Of a stretch of 64,000 nucleotides of DNA, positions 31,644-42,325 are shown piece after piece. The stretch is from Dasysyrphus tricinctus. Lineage: Eukaryota; Arthropoda; Insecta; Diptera; Syrphidae. The notes below the pieces were generated by a model. The model had not been told where the DNA came from, made no database searches, and saw only the letters and a program-made list of their open reading frames with translations. The stretch lies in contig OY992530.1 in assembly GCA_963921185.1 (NCBI GenBank), positions 172,157,396 to 172,221,395 of the forward strand. The letters are read 5' to 3'. Position numbers and translations under genes: made by a program. Positions within the stretch are counted from its first letter, which is position 1, and the number at the start of each line of letters is the position of its first letter.

Positions 31644-34600
31644 TCATTTCCTAATATCTTTGCAGTGATAGATACCCACTCGTTTTCCCTGTAAGTCCTC
31701 TAATTCGTAGAGATTGTTTCCTATAGTCTTCCTTACCTTCATCTTCAAAAATTTTGGCGACAATTTCGCGTTGATTTTCTTGGCTGCGTCGCTCAAAGTG
31801 AAGTTTCTCCTATAAACCACATCACCTACCGAAAACTTATTCGTTTTGCTCCGGGTATTGTAAACATTTTCATACCTAGTGTGGGCATTTGCCAAGGATT
31901 CCTTAATGTAAGAGTGCAGAATATTCATCTGTGAAGCCTTTGATATTACTTTAATTTCCGAGTTATTCAGACCGTTAAGGTTACTAAGTATCTTGTAGTC
32001 GGAACCGTGCTCAACCATTGATTGGCCAAACAGTGCCTCGTACGGTGAAACCCCTGTTGCTGAATGGACTGTTGTACACAAAGCACTGGAGATCGAAGGG
32101 AGGTGTGCATCCCAATTCCGCTGATCAAGGTCGATATACGAGCGGATAGCAGCCAAAATCGATCTATACACCCTCTCGCTCGCGTTAGCTTGAGGGGAAT
32201 ATGCAGCAGTCCTAACGTGGTTCACCCCGTACGAGGTCAACAGCTTTTCGAATTCCCTACTTGTGAACTGCTTTCCATTATCGGAAAGTATAGTTTCCGG
32301 TACCCCAAACAAACAGAGGATGTTCTCCGTAAGGAATTTGATGACAGCCTCCGTTGTAGCTTTTCTTAAGGGTTTTATCACAACAAACTTAGTCAGTTGG
32401 TCTAGTGCGATTATTATAAAGGTGTTTCCATTTCTCGAGCGCGGGTATGGACCAAGGAAATCTATATATACCATTTGGAAAGGTCTTTCCGCAATAAATG
32501 CCTTCCCCATTGGTGGCCTAAGGGTACTGTTCGGTGCCTTGCAAGTCTTGCAGATGTCGCAATTTCTGATGAACGCTTTCACCTGAGCTGCCATGCCAGG
32601 CCAAAAGAACCGAGTACGAAGTCGGTACAACGTTTTCGATATACCCCCATGTGATGCTCGAGGTGGTTGGTGAGCCAAAGCTATTAAACGCTCGGTCAGC
32701 GCTTCCGGAATCCAAAGTTTCCAAACAAGGTCATCCTCCAACGGATTTCCTGTACAATGATGGACCTTCTTATAAACGAAATTGTTCGATACTTGAAGGT
32801 CCGGTAGCTGGCTCTTTTGATTTACGACGGTGTCAATGATCTTGGAGTATTCCTCAGATTTAAAGCTGGGGTCTTCAAGATCTATGTGTAGCACGTCAGA
32901 GGCTTCGTTCACAATCGAATCATCGGTGCTCAGTGCTTCCACTTCAAATACCCTGGATAAGGCATCCGGTACCACATTCAGTGAGTCTCTTCGATGTTCG
33001 ATTGTGAAATCGAAACCTTGAAGCTTCAGACTCCATCTCGCCAACCGACCGCTCAAATCCCTTTGACTCATCAACCACTTCAAGCTCGCGTGGTCCGTAA
33101 TTATCTTAAAAGGTTGTCCTTCTACGTATGCTCGGAACTTTTTGACTCCGACAACGGCAGCTAGGCATTCACGTTCAGTCACGCTATAGTTTCGCTGCGC
33201 CTTATTAAGCTTTTGAGAATGATAGTATATTGGACGTTCATTCCCTTCGTCATCAACCTGACTTAAAACACAGCCTATCCCTGAGTTAGATGCGTCACAG
33301 AGGATTACAAATTCCTTATTAAAGTTGGGATTGACCAGAACTGGTGCGGAGGTCAAGGTTTCCTTCAATTTTTTGAACGCTTTAACCGCCTCTTCTCCAA
33401 AAACAAATTTCTTACCTTTCTTCAGGCAATCAGTAAGTGGGCTAGCTAAAGTTGAGAAATCCTTGACGAACCTCCTGTACCAGCCTGCTAGTCCCAAAAA
33501 TCGCCTAACCTGTCTGGGAGTTTTCGGAAGAGGAAAATCAACTATAGCCGACACTTTTTCTGGGTTAGTTTTTAGGCAACCATCACCAACGACATACCCC
33601 AGAAATTTCAACTCCTTGAAGCAAAACTTCGATTTTTGAACATTTATGGTTAGCCCTGCCTGCTTAAGTCTGTCCGCTAGAATGCCTAAAAGCTTGACAT
33701 GTTCATCAAAAGAGCTTGACACCACCAGCAAATCATCCACATAAGGAAATATTTGTTCTCGCAGTGAAACAGGTACCACTTTGTCTATGACTTCACACAT
33801 TGTTTGCACTGCGTTTTTGAGACCAAATGGCATTACCTTGAACTGCATTAAGGGTCTGCCTGGAACCGTAAACGCCGTTTTTTCCCTTGATGATTTCTCC
33901 AGAGGGATCTGCCAAAACGCATCCTTCAGATCTATGCTTGAAATAAAGCGCGTATCTGGAAGACGCGATAGCAGACCCTCTATATGAGTCATTGGATACG
34001 CATTTCCTTTCGTCTTGGAGTTAACCTTTCTATAATCTAGGCAGAGCCTGTTCTTTCCTGGTTTTCGAACTAGGACTACAGGAGAGCTCCAGGCACTGGA
34101 ACTCTCTTCTATAACTCCAAGCTCAAGCATGCGATCCAATTCCTCATACATCAGTTTTTGTACTGCTGGAGAAATAGGATAAAAACGTTGTTTAATGGGT
34201 TCGGCGTCCCCCGTATCTATTTTGTGTTCAATCAACGAAGTTTTTCCAAGGCCTATTACAGCGGAGGATGGAAACATGCTGATCGTTTTCCTTAATGCTT
34301 CAGATTGCTTATCCGTCAATTCATGGGCGTTGGGATCTGACTCTTTCGATGACATCTCAAGCGAAAGTTCGGAAAGGAGGTTCGGAGCTATATCGAATTC
34401 TAGCCAAAAATTAATACCTAGGTATAACCGCTGCTGCAAGGAAGGTACAATATACAAATGTATATCCTTAGTAACTCCCTTGTAACATACCTTAGCCAAG
34501 AATTTGCCTACTATGGCCTGGTTATTACCATCCGCTGTTTTTATGTTCTGCGCTAGTTTTACGTAGCCGATGTTGTTTTCATTTAAGAAATCGATAGCTC

Positions 34601-35162
34601 CCTCCCCCAAGCAACTAATATTAGCTCCGCTGTCGAGCAGACCTAGCATTGGTTGATTGAAAATTCTGACATTAGCGTACGGCCGAGGATCTTCAGCGCT
34701 ACACAAAACTGTAGCTTCGATCGATTTGTATTCTTCTTTCTTTGTTTTAAATTTTTGACGTAACCTGAGGATTTTTTTGGATGTAGGGGTTTTAGTTTCC
34801 GCTTTACCGAAAATTCTTTCTCTTACTCGGTAATAGTTTTCCAGTCTTTCGTGTAAGGTCTTTGTTGGTTCTTTATGAATCTTTGGTTTTTCTGTGCCAA
34901 TAGTCTCTACTGGTTTTGGTCGTTTTAGGATGGTAGGATGTCCGTTTCTGTCCGAAGAAAAAAATTTTAGTTGTTGAGGGTCATTGTCGTTTAAGTTTGG
35001 AGATATTATTACTGTCTGTCCTGATTCTGAATTTGCGAGCAGTTTCTCCTGGACGCGAGACTGCTCTTCGGGTCGTTTCCCGAGCAACGCTGACACTGAG
35101 GAACAGTGGTGTTCTCCAAACCACATTTGTAGCAAAAAAGGTTTCGTTGGGGCACTTGGCAT
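31644..35162 (-). CDS. Gypsy-2 Pol (protease, RT, RNase H, integrase)
   Basis: Frame of 1172 residues without internal stops. Protease LLDSGA (Asp about 177); RT with FPYVDDLLV (Asp-Asp about 476-477); RNase H (CDASNSGIGCVLSQ and TDHASLKWL); integrase with an HHCC domain ending CDICKTCK and DDE residues near Asp901, Asp961 and Glu996. It overlaps Gag by 154 bases in the -1 frame, so the listed start is nominal and Pol is likely made as a Gag-Pol fusion by -1 frameshifting. A run of six U (complement of 35134-35139) lies in the overlap. All motifs look intact. Confidence 0.93.
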   Translation of the reverse strand: MPSAPTKPFLLQMWFGEHHCSSVSALLGKRPEEQSRVQEKLLANSESGQTVIISPNLNDNDPQQLKFFSSDRNGHPTILKRPKPVETIGTEKPKIHKEPTKTLHERLENYYRVRERIFGKAETKTPTSKKILRLRQKFKTKKEEYKSIEATVLCSAEDPRPYANVRIFNQPMLGLLDSGANISCLGEGAIDFLNENNIGYVKLAQNIKTADGNNQAIVGKFLAKVCYKGVTKDIHLYIVPSLQQRLYLGINFWLEFDIAPNLLSELSLEMSSKESDPNAHELTDKQSEALRKTISMFPSSAVIGLGKTSLIEHKIDTGDAEPIKQRFYPISPAVQKLMYEELDRMLELGVIEESSSAWSSPVVLVRKPGKNRLCLDYRKVNSKTKGNAYPMTHIEGLLSRLPDTRFISSIDLKDAFWQIPLEKSSREKTAFTVPGRPLMQFKVMPFGLKNAVQTMCEVIDKVVPVSLREQIFPYVDDLLVVSSSFDEHVKLLGILADRLKQAGLTINVQKSKFCFKELKFLGYVVGDGCLKTNPEKVSAIVDFPLPKTPRQVRRFLGLAGWYRRFVKDFSTLASPLTDCLKKGKKFVFGEEAVKAFKKLKETLTSAPVLVNPNFNKEFVILCDASNSGIGCVLSQVDDEGNERPIYYHSQKLNKAQRNYSVTERECLAAVVGVKKFRAYVEGQPFKIITDHASLKWLMSQRDLSGRLARWSLKLQGFDFTIEHRRDSLNVVPDALSRVFEVEALSTDDSIVNEASDVLHIDLEDPSFKSEEYSKIIDTVVNQKSQLPDLQVSNNFVYKKVHHCTGNPLEDDLVWKLWIPEALTERLIALAHQPPRASHGGISKTLYRLRTRFFWPGMAAQVKAFIRNCDICKTCKAPNSTLRPPMGKAFIAERPFQMVYIDFLGPYPRSRNGNTFIIIALDQLTKFVVIKPLRKATTEAVIKFLTENILCLFGVPETILSDNGKQFTSREFEKLLTSYGVNHVRTAAYSPQANASERVYRSILAAIRSYIDLDQRNWDAHLPSISSALCTTVHSATGVSPYEALFGQSMVEHGSDYKILSNLNGLNNSEIKVISKASQMNILHSYIKESLANAHTRYENVYNTRSKTNKFSVGDVVYRRNFTLSDAAKKINAKLSPKFLKMKVRKTIGNNLYELEDLQGKRVGIYHCKDIRK

Positions 35163-36490
35163 TCAAAATAGGTATGACCTTTCTCCTTACAATTGAAGCA
35201 AATGAGGTTTTTAACATCTCTGTTTGCATTGAAAGCTTCAATGCTACAATCCCCTTCTTCGATGTCACCCGCTTCCAACTCAGAAATGTTTTTACGGACT
35301 TGTGGTGGGGGTTGCTGGAACTGATGTCTAACGGGCCGCTGTGAGCTGTGGTCTTGATTGTTGAGATATTTCTCTATGTTTCGACAAACATAGACCATCT
35401 CTGATAAACTATTTGTTTGAAATGTTATCAACAGCTCACCCATACGCCGTTTGACATTTAGCTTCAGCAACTCCACAATCTCATTGGGTTGTTTTGGAAC
35501 CCGAAGTCTGCTGTTTAGCTGCTGTATTGCCGTATAAAAATCATCAAACGTTTCCGTAGACTGCTGGCGTCTGTCGAAGAGCTTACAGGACAGTTCAGAG
35601 TCAGTCTCCAAACTTCGAAACTGTTCTATTAATGCTAGTTTGAGTGTTTCCCAATTGGCATTTTGATTCGCTTTAAGATAAACCCAAAACCAACTTTCCA
35701 CAGGCCCTGTTACAAAATGGTGGAAGTTTAGGACTATCTCTTCCCAACTGACATTATAACAACTTCTCAACCTTGTCAACCTAAACAAAAAATCGTCCAC
35801 AGTCATTTGCCTATTGTCAAACTTCAACCCCCATTTGTGAAAATGGTGGTATCTGTTTGAAATGGAGGTTGCAGGAGCATTGAAAGTACTACCTAGTGGA
35901 TTACTTAACGACAAGTTGTTAAGTTGACGCAAAAACTCATTAGCGTTTGTCGTGTTACCTGCGGAAGGCTCGTTGTTGCCTTGATTTGGAGGACGGGTAG
36001 TAGACTCATATTGTGGTTGAGTACGTCTTGGTGGATTAAGCGGTGGGTTTTGAGATGTCGTGTAAGGTCGAGGAGTGGCCAAAGGAGTTACCGCTGCTAG
36101 CGTGCTGCGTACGATGTTCGCAACCTCATCGTGAAGATACGCCCTACTTCTTTCCGCTTCTGCTCTTAAAAACTCCATGTCCTTAGCACGATTCAACCCA
36201 ATAGCCGCAGTAACCACTTCTTCGATGTAATCCGTCAGCAATTCATCCTCCTCCTCCTCAACAGTAGTCGGATCTACGTGACCAACCGCCCCTTGGGAAT
36301 GAGAATCGCTAACGTTTGAATCCTGGTTGGACCTATCTTCTTCTTGTGCTAGAATAGAAGCAGCCCCTTCTAGCTGATCAATCTGTGCCGTTGTCTGACC
36401 TTGCGCCGTATCGTTTGGGTTTCCGATGAGGGTACTGCGGAAGCCCTGACGCTTTCGAAATTCCACGAAAGAAAATCTCCGCTTAGACAT
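35009..36490 (-). CDS. Gypsy-2 Gag
   Basis: 493 residues. A low-complexity acidic N-terminus and a Pro-rich linker (PLATPRPYTTSQNPPLNPPR) precede a retrotransposon Gag capsid domain at about 215-365 (FDNRQMTVDDFLFRLTRLRS, FVTGPVESWFWVYL, WETLKLALIEQF). A CCHC knuckle follows (CFNCKEKGHTYFEC), then a second with Thr instead of His (CYKCGLENTTVPQC). It would form the particle shell and bind the RNA. The ATG at 36490 heads the frame, and Pol overlaps its end. Confidence 0.9.
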   Translation of the reverse strand: MSKRRFSFVEFRKRQGFRSTLIGNPNDTAQGQTTAQIDQLEGAASILAQEEDRSNQDSNVSDSHSQGAVGHVDPTTVEEEEDELLTDYIEEVVTAAIGLNRAKDMEFLRAEAERSRAYLHDEVANIVRSTLAAVTPLATPRPYTTSQNPPLNPPRRTQPQYESTTRPPNQGNNEPSAGNTTNANEFLRQLNNLSLSNPLGSTFNAPATSISNRYHHFHKWGLKFDNRQMTVDDFLFRLTRLRSCYNVSWEEIVLNFHHFVTGPVESWFWVYLKANQNANWETLKLALIEQFRSLETDSELSCKLFDRRQQSTETFDDFYTAIQQLNSRLRVPKQPNEIVELLKLNVKRRMGELLITFQTNSLSEMVYVCRNIEKYLNNQDHSSQRPVRHQFQQPPPQVRKNISELEAGDIEEGDCSIEAFNANRDVKNLICFNCKEKGHTYFECQVPQRNLFCYKCGLENTTVPQCQRCSGNDPKSSLASRRNCSQIQNQDRQ

Positions 36491-37756
36491 TTTGTTGAAA
36501 AACCAGATAATATTCAGAAGAAAACTAAACGACCTTAAAATTAAAGAATCTCAAGAATTTTCTCAGCCTAACTCAAACAATCTAAAAGCTAGGTTAGAAA
36601 TTAATAGCAAAGAAAACTAAGTAGGTATTGAAGGAAATAAATCAAGGTAGGAAAAAACATAAAAAAAAATAATGAGAGAAGAGCAGGATGCCAGATATTT
36701 TAACAATATCTTAACCTTATCTAATTAATTTAATGTTTAATTTGTTTTATTTAAATAAACTTATGCAAAAACAAAGAATTATAATTAATAGGTAATCAAA
36801 ACAAACAGAACCCCAAAACCAAATATCTAAATCCAAAAAAAATTAAATATCTTAGAAAAAAAACAAATATCAAGGGAAAAATATAAACCGAAGCAAATAT
36901 TGACTCGAAATCCAAAATCAAAATAAAAAATATAAAGCAAGCAATAAAATTAATCAATGAATCATAAAAAAAGCAAAAGAAACAAATTATTTAGTATACC
37001 AAAATGTACAACTATAACTTATATAAAAAAAAATTTTTGTTTGGAATTTTCAAAATTTCAAAAAAAACTTAACTTTAAATTTGTTGGGTGTATGTATTTG
37101 TATTGTGGTGTGTATTTCATAAACATTAAGGGTGGATATGGCAGGTCAGAAACCCTTGTGGACTGATCGATATGCAGATGAACATGACAACTATTTACTC
37201 TCATAGCATTCTCTCTTTTTCTCGGTCTCTCTCACTTCTCAAAAATAGAAAAACTCAAATAATCTCCACCAACAGAAAAGGGAAATTTTATTGTACTCCA
37301 AAGTTAGCTGATAGGGTGTTCCAAATTTGCTCCATATCAAAGGAAGTATAAAGAACTCGCATCCAAAAGTCAATTCCAAGACATAACTTTTGTGTCGAGC
37401 TCCCATAAGTTCCTTATAAAACAAGCCAAATCACCAAGCAAACCACAAACTTCGAACCATATAATCAAAATTTGGTATTACTTTAGCATTGGAATGTACT
37501 TGAAATTATAATGAAATCAACCGCTGAAACTTGAGTTGAACGCTACAGACTGAGCAGGGATAGTAACACCCACCCACTGGACGTCAAGCCACGGCTACTA
37601 CGGGTTCATAATTAAGTGAACAAAAAAAAATTTATTTTGTATAAAACAATCCATCACAAAAAAATCAGAAAATGACAGTAAAAAAAAAATCCTTTTCTTT
37701 GGTGAATCCTTCCTCTTTGCAAAAAGGACGATTTCGGCCCCACGTTGGGCGCCACC
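36491..37756 (-). other. Gypsy-2 leader
   Basis: About 1.2 kb between the primer site and Gag. AT-rich, no frame with recognised motifs. The length is unusual but matches elements with long LTRs. Confidence 0.7.
37741..37754 (-). promoter_or_regulatory. Gypsy-2 primer-binding site (tRNA-Lys type)
   Basis: The minus strand reads TGGCGCCCAACGTG two bases after the LTR end, the classic sequence complementary to a tRNA-Lys 3' end. Confidence 0.85.
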
Positions 37757-39313
37757 TGTAACGGAACCTGGGGTGTTAAGGTTAGGTAGCAAGGACTCAA
37801 TTTTAAAAGACACTATACCATTTCCCAAAGGGGAGGTGCTAATACCCTCGATCTACAAATTAAAGCACATTATTGTTCTCCCTAAATCAATGAGCCCTCA
37901 CTATCCTTCACTCCCTATGCCACCATTACGACCTTTAGCCTACAGGATGCCATTGGCTGATCCTGGCAGCAGGAGCGAAGGGAGTTCTGTGTACATCGGT
38001 TTGGCATGCTTGCTGAAAGCCATGGCTCTGCTCGTCGGCTATGGGTGGATTCTTACCGTGTGTACAGAACAGTTGTTACGCATTTTAAAATCATGCCAAT
38101 TCAAACAAAGTTGTTAAATATGAAGAAAAATTAATAAGGTTCAAAAATAATTTGAGACCGAAAACCCATCCCTTTTAAAAGAAAGAAGTACTATCATTTG
38201 ATTTTTCCTTCAGGAGAACTGAGAGAGATAAAAATGAATGGCAACCCTAAAGAGTACAAGACCAGATGACGTTAGTCCTAGGTTGGCTAATCCCCCCCAC
38301 GCATCACCATCGTGTGACACGTCCATGGCCACCGCTGCCACGATAAGTTTTGTTTGCGGTTGCCCCCTAATTTAGATTTCTGCAGTAAACTTAAATGCTT
38401 ACCATCACTTCACAGCTATAAGTTGTCCATGTCATCGACTTCAAGGGATCTTCTAAACGCCACCACATCCTATTTCTTTTCATTAAATCAAACAAAAAGT
38501 TCAATTTGTTACAGATTTGGTATGATTTACTCCTATGAGTATAATTCACTTTTTTTTTTCAATTATCTACACTTTAATAATTTATCACCTTCTTTATTTA
38601 GATCATTACTATAATTTTGAAATTGGTTCTTGCACTTTATATTATAGCAACTTTTTTTTCGAAATTAAACAAATTCAAATCAAAATAAGAGAATAGCACT
38701 TACCGCAAGCTTTTTCTTTCGGTTGAATTGTTTTTTTTTTTTTTCTTGTTTTTTTTTTTTTTTCTGTACTTGTTGATAGAGTATTATCGATGAAAGTCCG
38801 CTGTCGAGGTGGTGCACCGCTTCGATGGGATGAATATAGCCTTACTCTCTTTTACTAATTGTTTGTATATTTATCTTCCTATAAAATTGGATTAAAATTT
38901 GAAAGCATTTAAATCGAAATCATTGCTATATATATGTGTACATAGATTCTAATGAAAGACTAATAAACTAATAGAAACCTTTGTATAATAATAATACTAG
39001 AGTAAGAATCTTGTATTAAGTAGGTAGTAGTGTTTTAACTTAAGTTTTAATTAATTAAATACTTTCTCTTCTTTTTTTTTCTGTTTCTCTTTATAGTTTT
39101 TTTTTTTTTTTCTTTTTACGATTTACTTAAAATTTAAATATTATATAGCTTAAAAAACGTTACTTGAATGAATTTATAAGGTACTTAGCTTTTGGTAATT
39201 AACTATTATTTGATGGATTTAACTGTAGATGTCGTAGGTTGCTGCTGATTTAGGGGTAGTTGATTAGTGTTGCTGTCGTATTTATTCGTTGTCTATGTTG
39301 TAGGTAGATTTAT

Positions 39314-39610
39314 GTAGTCTATGTTGTAGGGTGTTGCTGCTTGGTGTCGATGATTTTTGCTTCTGTTGTACGTATGTATGCTTATGTAGTCTATGTTGTA
39401 GGTAGTTGCTGCGTTGATGTCGATGATTTTTGCTTCTGTTGTATTTATGTAGTCTATGTTGTAGGGTGTTGCTGCTTGGTGTCGATGATTTTTGCTTCTG
39501 TTGTACGTATGTATGCTTATGTAGTCTATGTTATAGGTAGTTGCTGCGTTGATGTCGATGATTTTTGCTTCTGTTGTACGTATGTAGTCTATGTTGTAGG
39601 GTGTTGATGT
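39314..39610 (+). repeat. alternating minisatellite (A-B-A-B, 63-73 bp units)
   Basis: Units start GTAGTCTATGTTGTAGG at 39314, 39386, 39449, 39521 and 39594. Odd units continue GTGTTGCTGCTTGGTG and even units TAGTTGCTGCGTTGATG, giving a higher-order period of about 135-145 bp. All share GATGATTTTTGCTTCTGTTG. Confidence 0.85.
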
Positions 39611-40766
39611 TTAGTGTGGTTGTCGTATAGTTTTGCTGTCGTATAATAATGCGGTCTGTGTTGAAGGTTTTTGCTGATTGGAGGTTTTAGAAGATGGAAT
39701 GGAGTAAGCACGATGCGACCTAGATATAGGGCTTAAAGTGTTGATGCTGGTGTTGAAATTTCGCCTGGGCTTGCCGAGCTAGTCCTGCTCTCAGATCAAC
39801 GCTTTGTAGACGGACTATTTTTATGTTGGTGCCTGGATAGTTTGTAGTTTAAGATGGCGTGTAACTACTTGTGGTGTTGTTGGTAGTATGGGCTTTCGTG
39901 TGGGTGGTGGTTGCTTTGCGATCAATTTTGCTAAAAAAATTGATAAATCTACTATGTGGCAAAGAACGACGAAATGAAACAGTAAAAAGGTTACCTTAAT
40001 TAGCCTTAAAGAATCCCAGAAAATACTCTTATGGGATAAAAGTTCGATAGGTATATACCTATCATGTGACTTGCAACCACTTTCACGTCGGGTACAGTCT
40101 CTGTCCCTCGCGTTTGTACTGTCCTTTCTTGTGTAGGAGCTAAACAAATTTTATTTTTGCTGTTTAATAATTTTAACTTTTCTGTTTTTCTTTCTTTTAA
40201 ATTCACCTTTTTAGTTTCACGTTGTCTCCACTTTTATACAAAAAAGGTTCCTTCGTTTGTTAAATTTTTTTCCTTTTTTTTTTCTTTTCCCGTACACTAA
40301 AGCGACTGTACTTTATTTTAATTTTATTGTTTAACTCGCCAAACCACGCACGACTAACAATTTTGGATACCAGACACCAACTGACGATTTTTCTGCAGTT
40401 CTGCACCTCCAGCTCTCTTTCAAAGTTAACGAAAGTTAATATTTCCATCATGGAAGTGGATCCGGTCACTTTTCTCATCATTTTTCTATCCGACTTTTAA
40501 TTATAAAAATCTAATTTTAATATTAAAATTATTCACTGAATTTTTCACATATAAATGTGACAGAATTGTTTATTTTTGGTCAAAATTCGCGAAATCTGAG
40601 AAGTGATAAACAAAATTTCACCCATACTATCATATGTTTTGGTTTTAGTTAACGAACGTGGGTTTCACTTTAGTTCCTTTTTATGTTTATCGTCTCATCA
40701 TATCCCTTAATCCTTCATCCTTCGTAGTCTGAACAAGAGTTGACCGAATCCTTCTATACCATAGCA

Positions 40767-40824
40767 TGGCCCAGAGGGCTTGTCGGTAGAACTCGTGCCC
40801 TTCTTGGAGCTCAGGTTCGATTCT
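40767..40824 (+). promoter_or_regulatory. tRNA-like pol III A and B boxes (SINE-head candidate)
   Basis: TGGCCCAGAGG (A box, 40767-40777) and GGTTCGATTCT (B box, 40814-40824) are 47 bp apart, as in tRNAs, and are followed by T-rich sequence. They probably derive from a tRNA or SINE head. A full cloverleaf was not confirmed. Confidence 0.45.
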
Positions 40825-42325
40825 TACCGTCATCCTCATTTTTATTTTTTTTTTATTTTAAAATTATTTACTTGTTCTTTTTTTTTATTTTTTTGTTATT
40901 ATTTAGATTTACCTTTTTTTTTTTTTTTACATTTATCCCTATCCGGAAGTGATGATTCCCACTGTTTTTAAAACATCCTTTTCAATTTATGGTAGCTTTC
41001 CCTATTTAACGTCCCACAAATTACTACGATGAAATCTATTCAAATAACTACTGATTTAAATACATTGAACCGGTTCAAATCGGTTGGTCAACCATTCAAA
41101 TGTCATCCACGAATTATACTATAGATTTTGGTCACCTTTAACATTAGAATTAAAATTTTTGTTTACCTCAACTGTTATACAACCTACTTCTTACAAAATT
41201 TACCTTTTCTCTGTAAAGGACTGTTTCCTTTTCTTGCTGGTCTCCACAGCTGTGACAGTGAGTATTGTAAGGAATACCCAGCCTCGCCGCATGTTCTCCA
41301 ATTGACCAGTGTCTAGTGCAGGTTGCTACGACCCTGGCTATGTCCCGCTTGGGTCTATATATGAGATCAATTGTTCGGGATTTATTAAAGGCGGGCCAGA
41401 TCGTTCTAGATATTTTGCAGTTGGTTAAAGTGCTCCACCTACGATTGGATTCCCTAAGGAAAATTGACAATATATTGCCCTTCACAACTCCAAGGAGAAT
41501 ATTGACTCTTTCTGCAAGTTAGATATGAAGGGCTGATCCTTGCCTGGCTAGTTCATCTGCCCGTTCATATCCCTCAATGCCACTGTGACCAGGAACCCAG
41601 ATAAGAGTGACCTTGAGGTTAATATTTAGACGTGTGAGCTCATCTCGGCATTGTTGGACCAATATAGAGGATGATGTAGCCGAATCAAGAGAAGACTCCT
41701 GAGCCAACACCGCACTCCATCTTTGAGCCATCAGTGTAGATAGTTGTGTCGAAGTCTCTCGTCACGGCGTCATCATCCCCGTCCCCTCTGGATAGGAATA
41801 AGGCTTTAAAATCTATACTGAGGCTCATTGTAGGAGCGCGGTAGTCAGTGGGAGTCGAAAATATATCAGTGGGAATCAAATTTGTGATATTGTTGTGACC
41901 ATAAGGTTTAGCAACCCAAGAATTTGATTCTTTAAGTCTTAAGACACTGCAAGATACTAGATATTTTATGTGTAGATCAAGTGGTAAAAGGTGCAGAAAA
42001 ACGCTTAAGGCATCCGTTGGGCCAGATTGCTGTGGTACTAACACTAGCTGTTCTTTGAACCTTTTTGAGTTTGTCGATGTTATATGCCTTGTTAAGTGCG
42101 GGCCACCAGATAATCGAACCATATGATAGAATCGGCCAAACCACTGCAGTATACGTCAATAAGATCATCTTCACTGCACCATACTCCAATCTTTGTCACA
42201 AATAAAACACTTTTGAATTGACACTTTGACTGTTTGGAATACTGAAACTTAGACACTTAACCACTGCAATATAATACTTTTAGACAACTACAATTAGAAA
42301 ATGCGAAAAACATAATAACTCATGG

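Larger units (their letters stand above)
39112..40913. other. 1.8-kb segment present in only one Gypsy-2 LTR
   Basis: Bounded by poly-T runs (39097-39111 and 40914-40928). It holds a minisatellite and a tRNA-like pol III box pair. Either an insertion into the poly-T, or part of a 3.4-kb LTR deleted from the other copy by recombination between the T runs. No clean TSD decides. Confidence 0.6.
29076..41195 (-). mobile_element. Gypsy-2: Ty3/gypsy element with very long LTRs
   Basis: Inserted on the minus strand with TSD AAAT. Contents in its own direction: LTR (41195-37757), Lys-type primer site, leader, Gag, Pol and the second LTR (31535-29076). The shared LTR parts differ at only a handful of positions in about 1.6 kb, so insertion was recent. 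Long LTRs and a tRNA-Lys-type site recall the Osvaldo/Ulysses group (inference). Confidence 0.9.
37757..41195 (-). repeat. Gypsy-2 5' LTR (3.4 kb)
   Basis: Same ends as the other LTR (TGTAACGG ... CTTCTTACA on +), but it contains an extra 1.8 kb (39112-40913) between two poly-T runs. The remaining parts match the 3' LTR almost exactly. Confidence 0.9.
28690..42175 (-). pseudogene. R1/LOA-like LINE ORF2 C-terminus, split by Gypsy-2
   Basis: On the minus strand 42175-41200 encodes the end of a LINE ORF2: AVVWPILSYGSIIWWPAL after the RT, then an RNase H (YTDGSK, WVPGHSGIEGYERADELARQ) and a C-terminal CHSCGDQQEKETVL. The rest is at 29071-28690 (PALARMRAKS, FFDDLNELSEMKIKDLISF). AAAT at 29072-29075 and 41196-41199 is the Gypsy-2 TSD, and joining the halves gives the usual FPALARMRA context. 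Frames are broken around 41700, 42000 and at the junction, and the RT is missing by 5' truncation near 42175. The RNase H points to the R1/LOA/I group. Confidence 0.75.

Noticed and set aside
39341..39607. 88-residue repetitive Cys/Val/Tyr-rich frame
   Set aside because: Translation of a minisatellite; frame openness follows from the repeat.
41519..42189. Three overlapping minus frames as separate genes
   Set aside because: They are consecutive pieces of one frameshifted LINE ORF2 (RNase H region).
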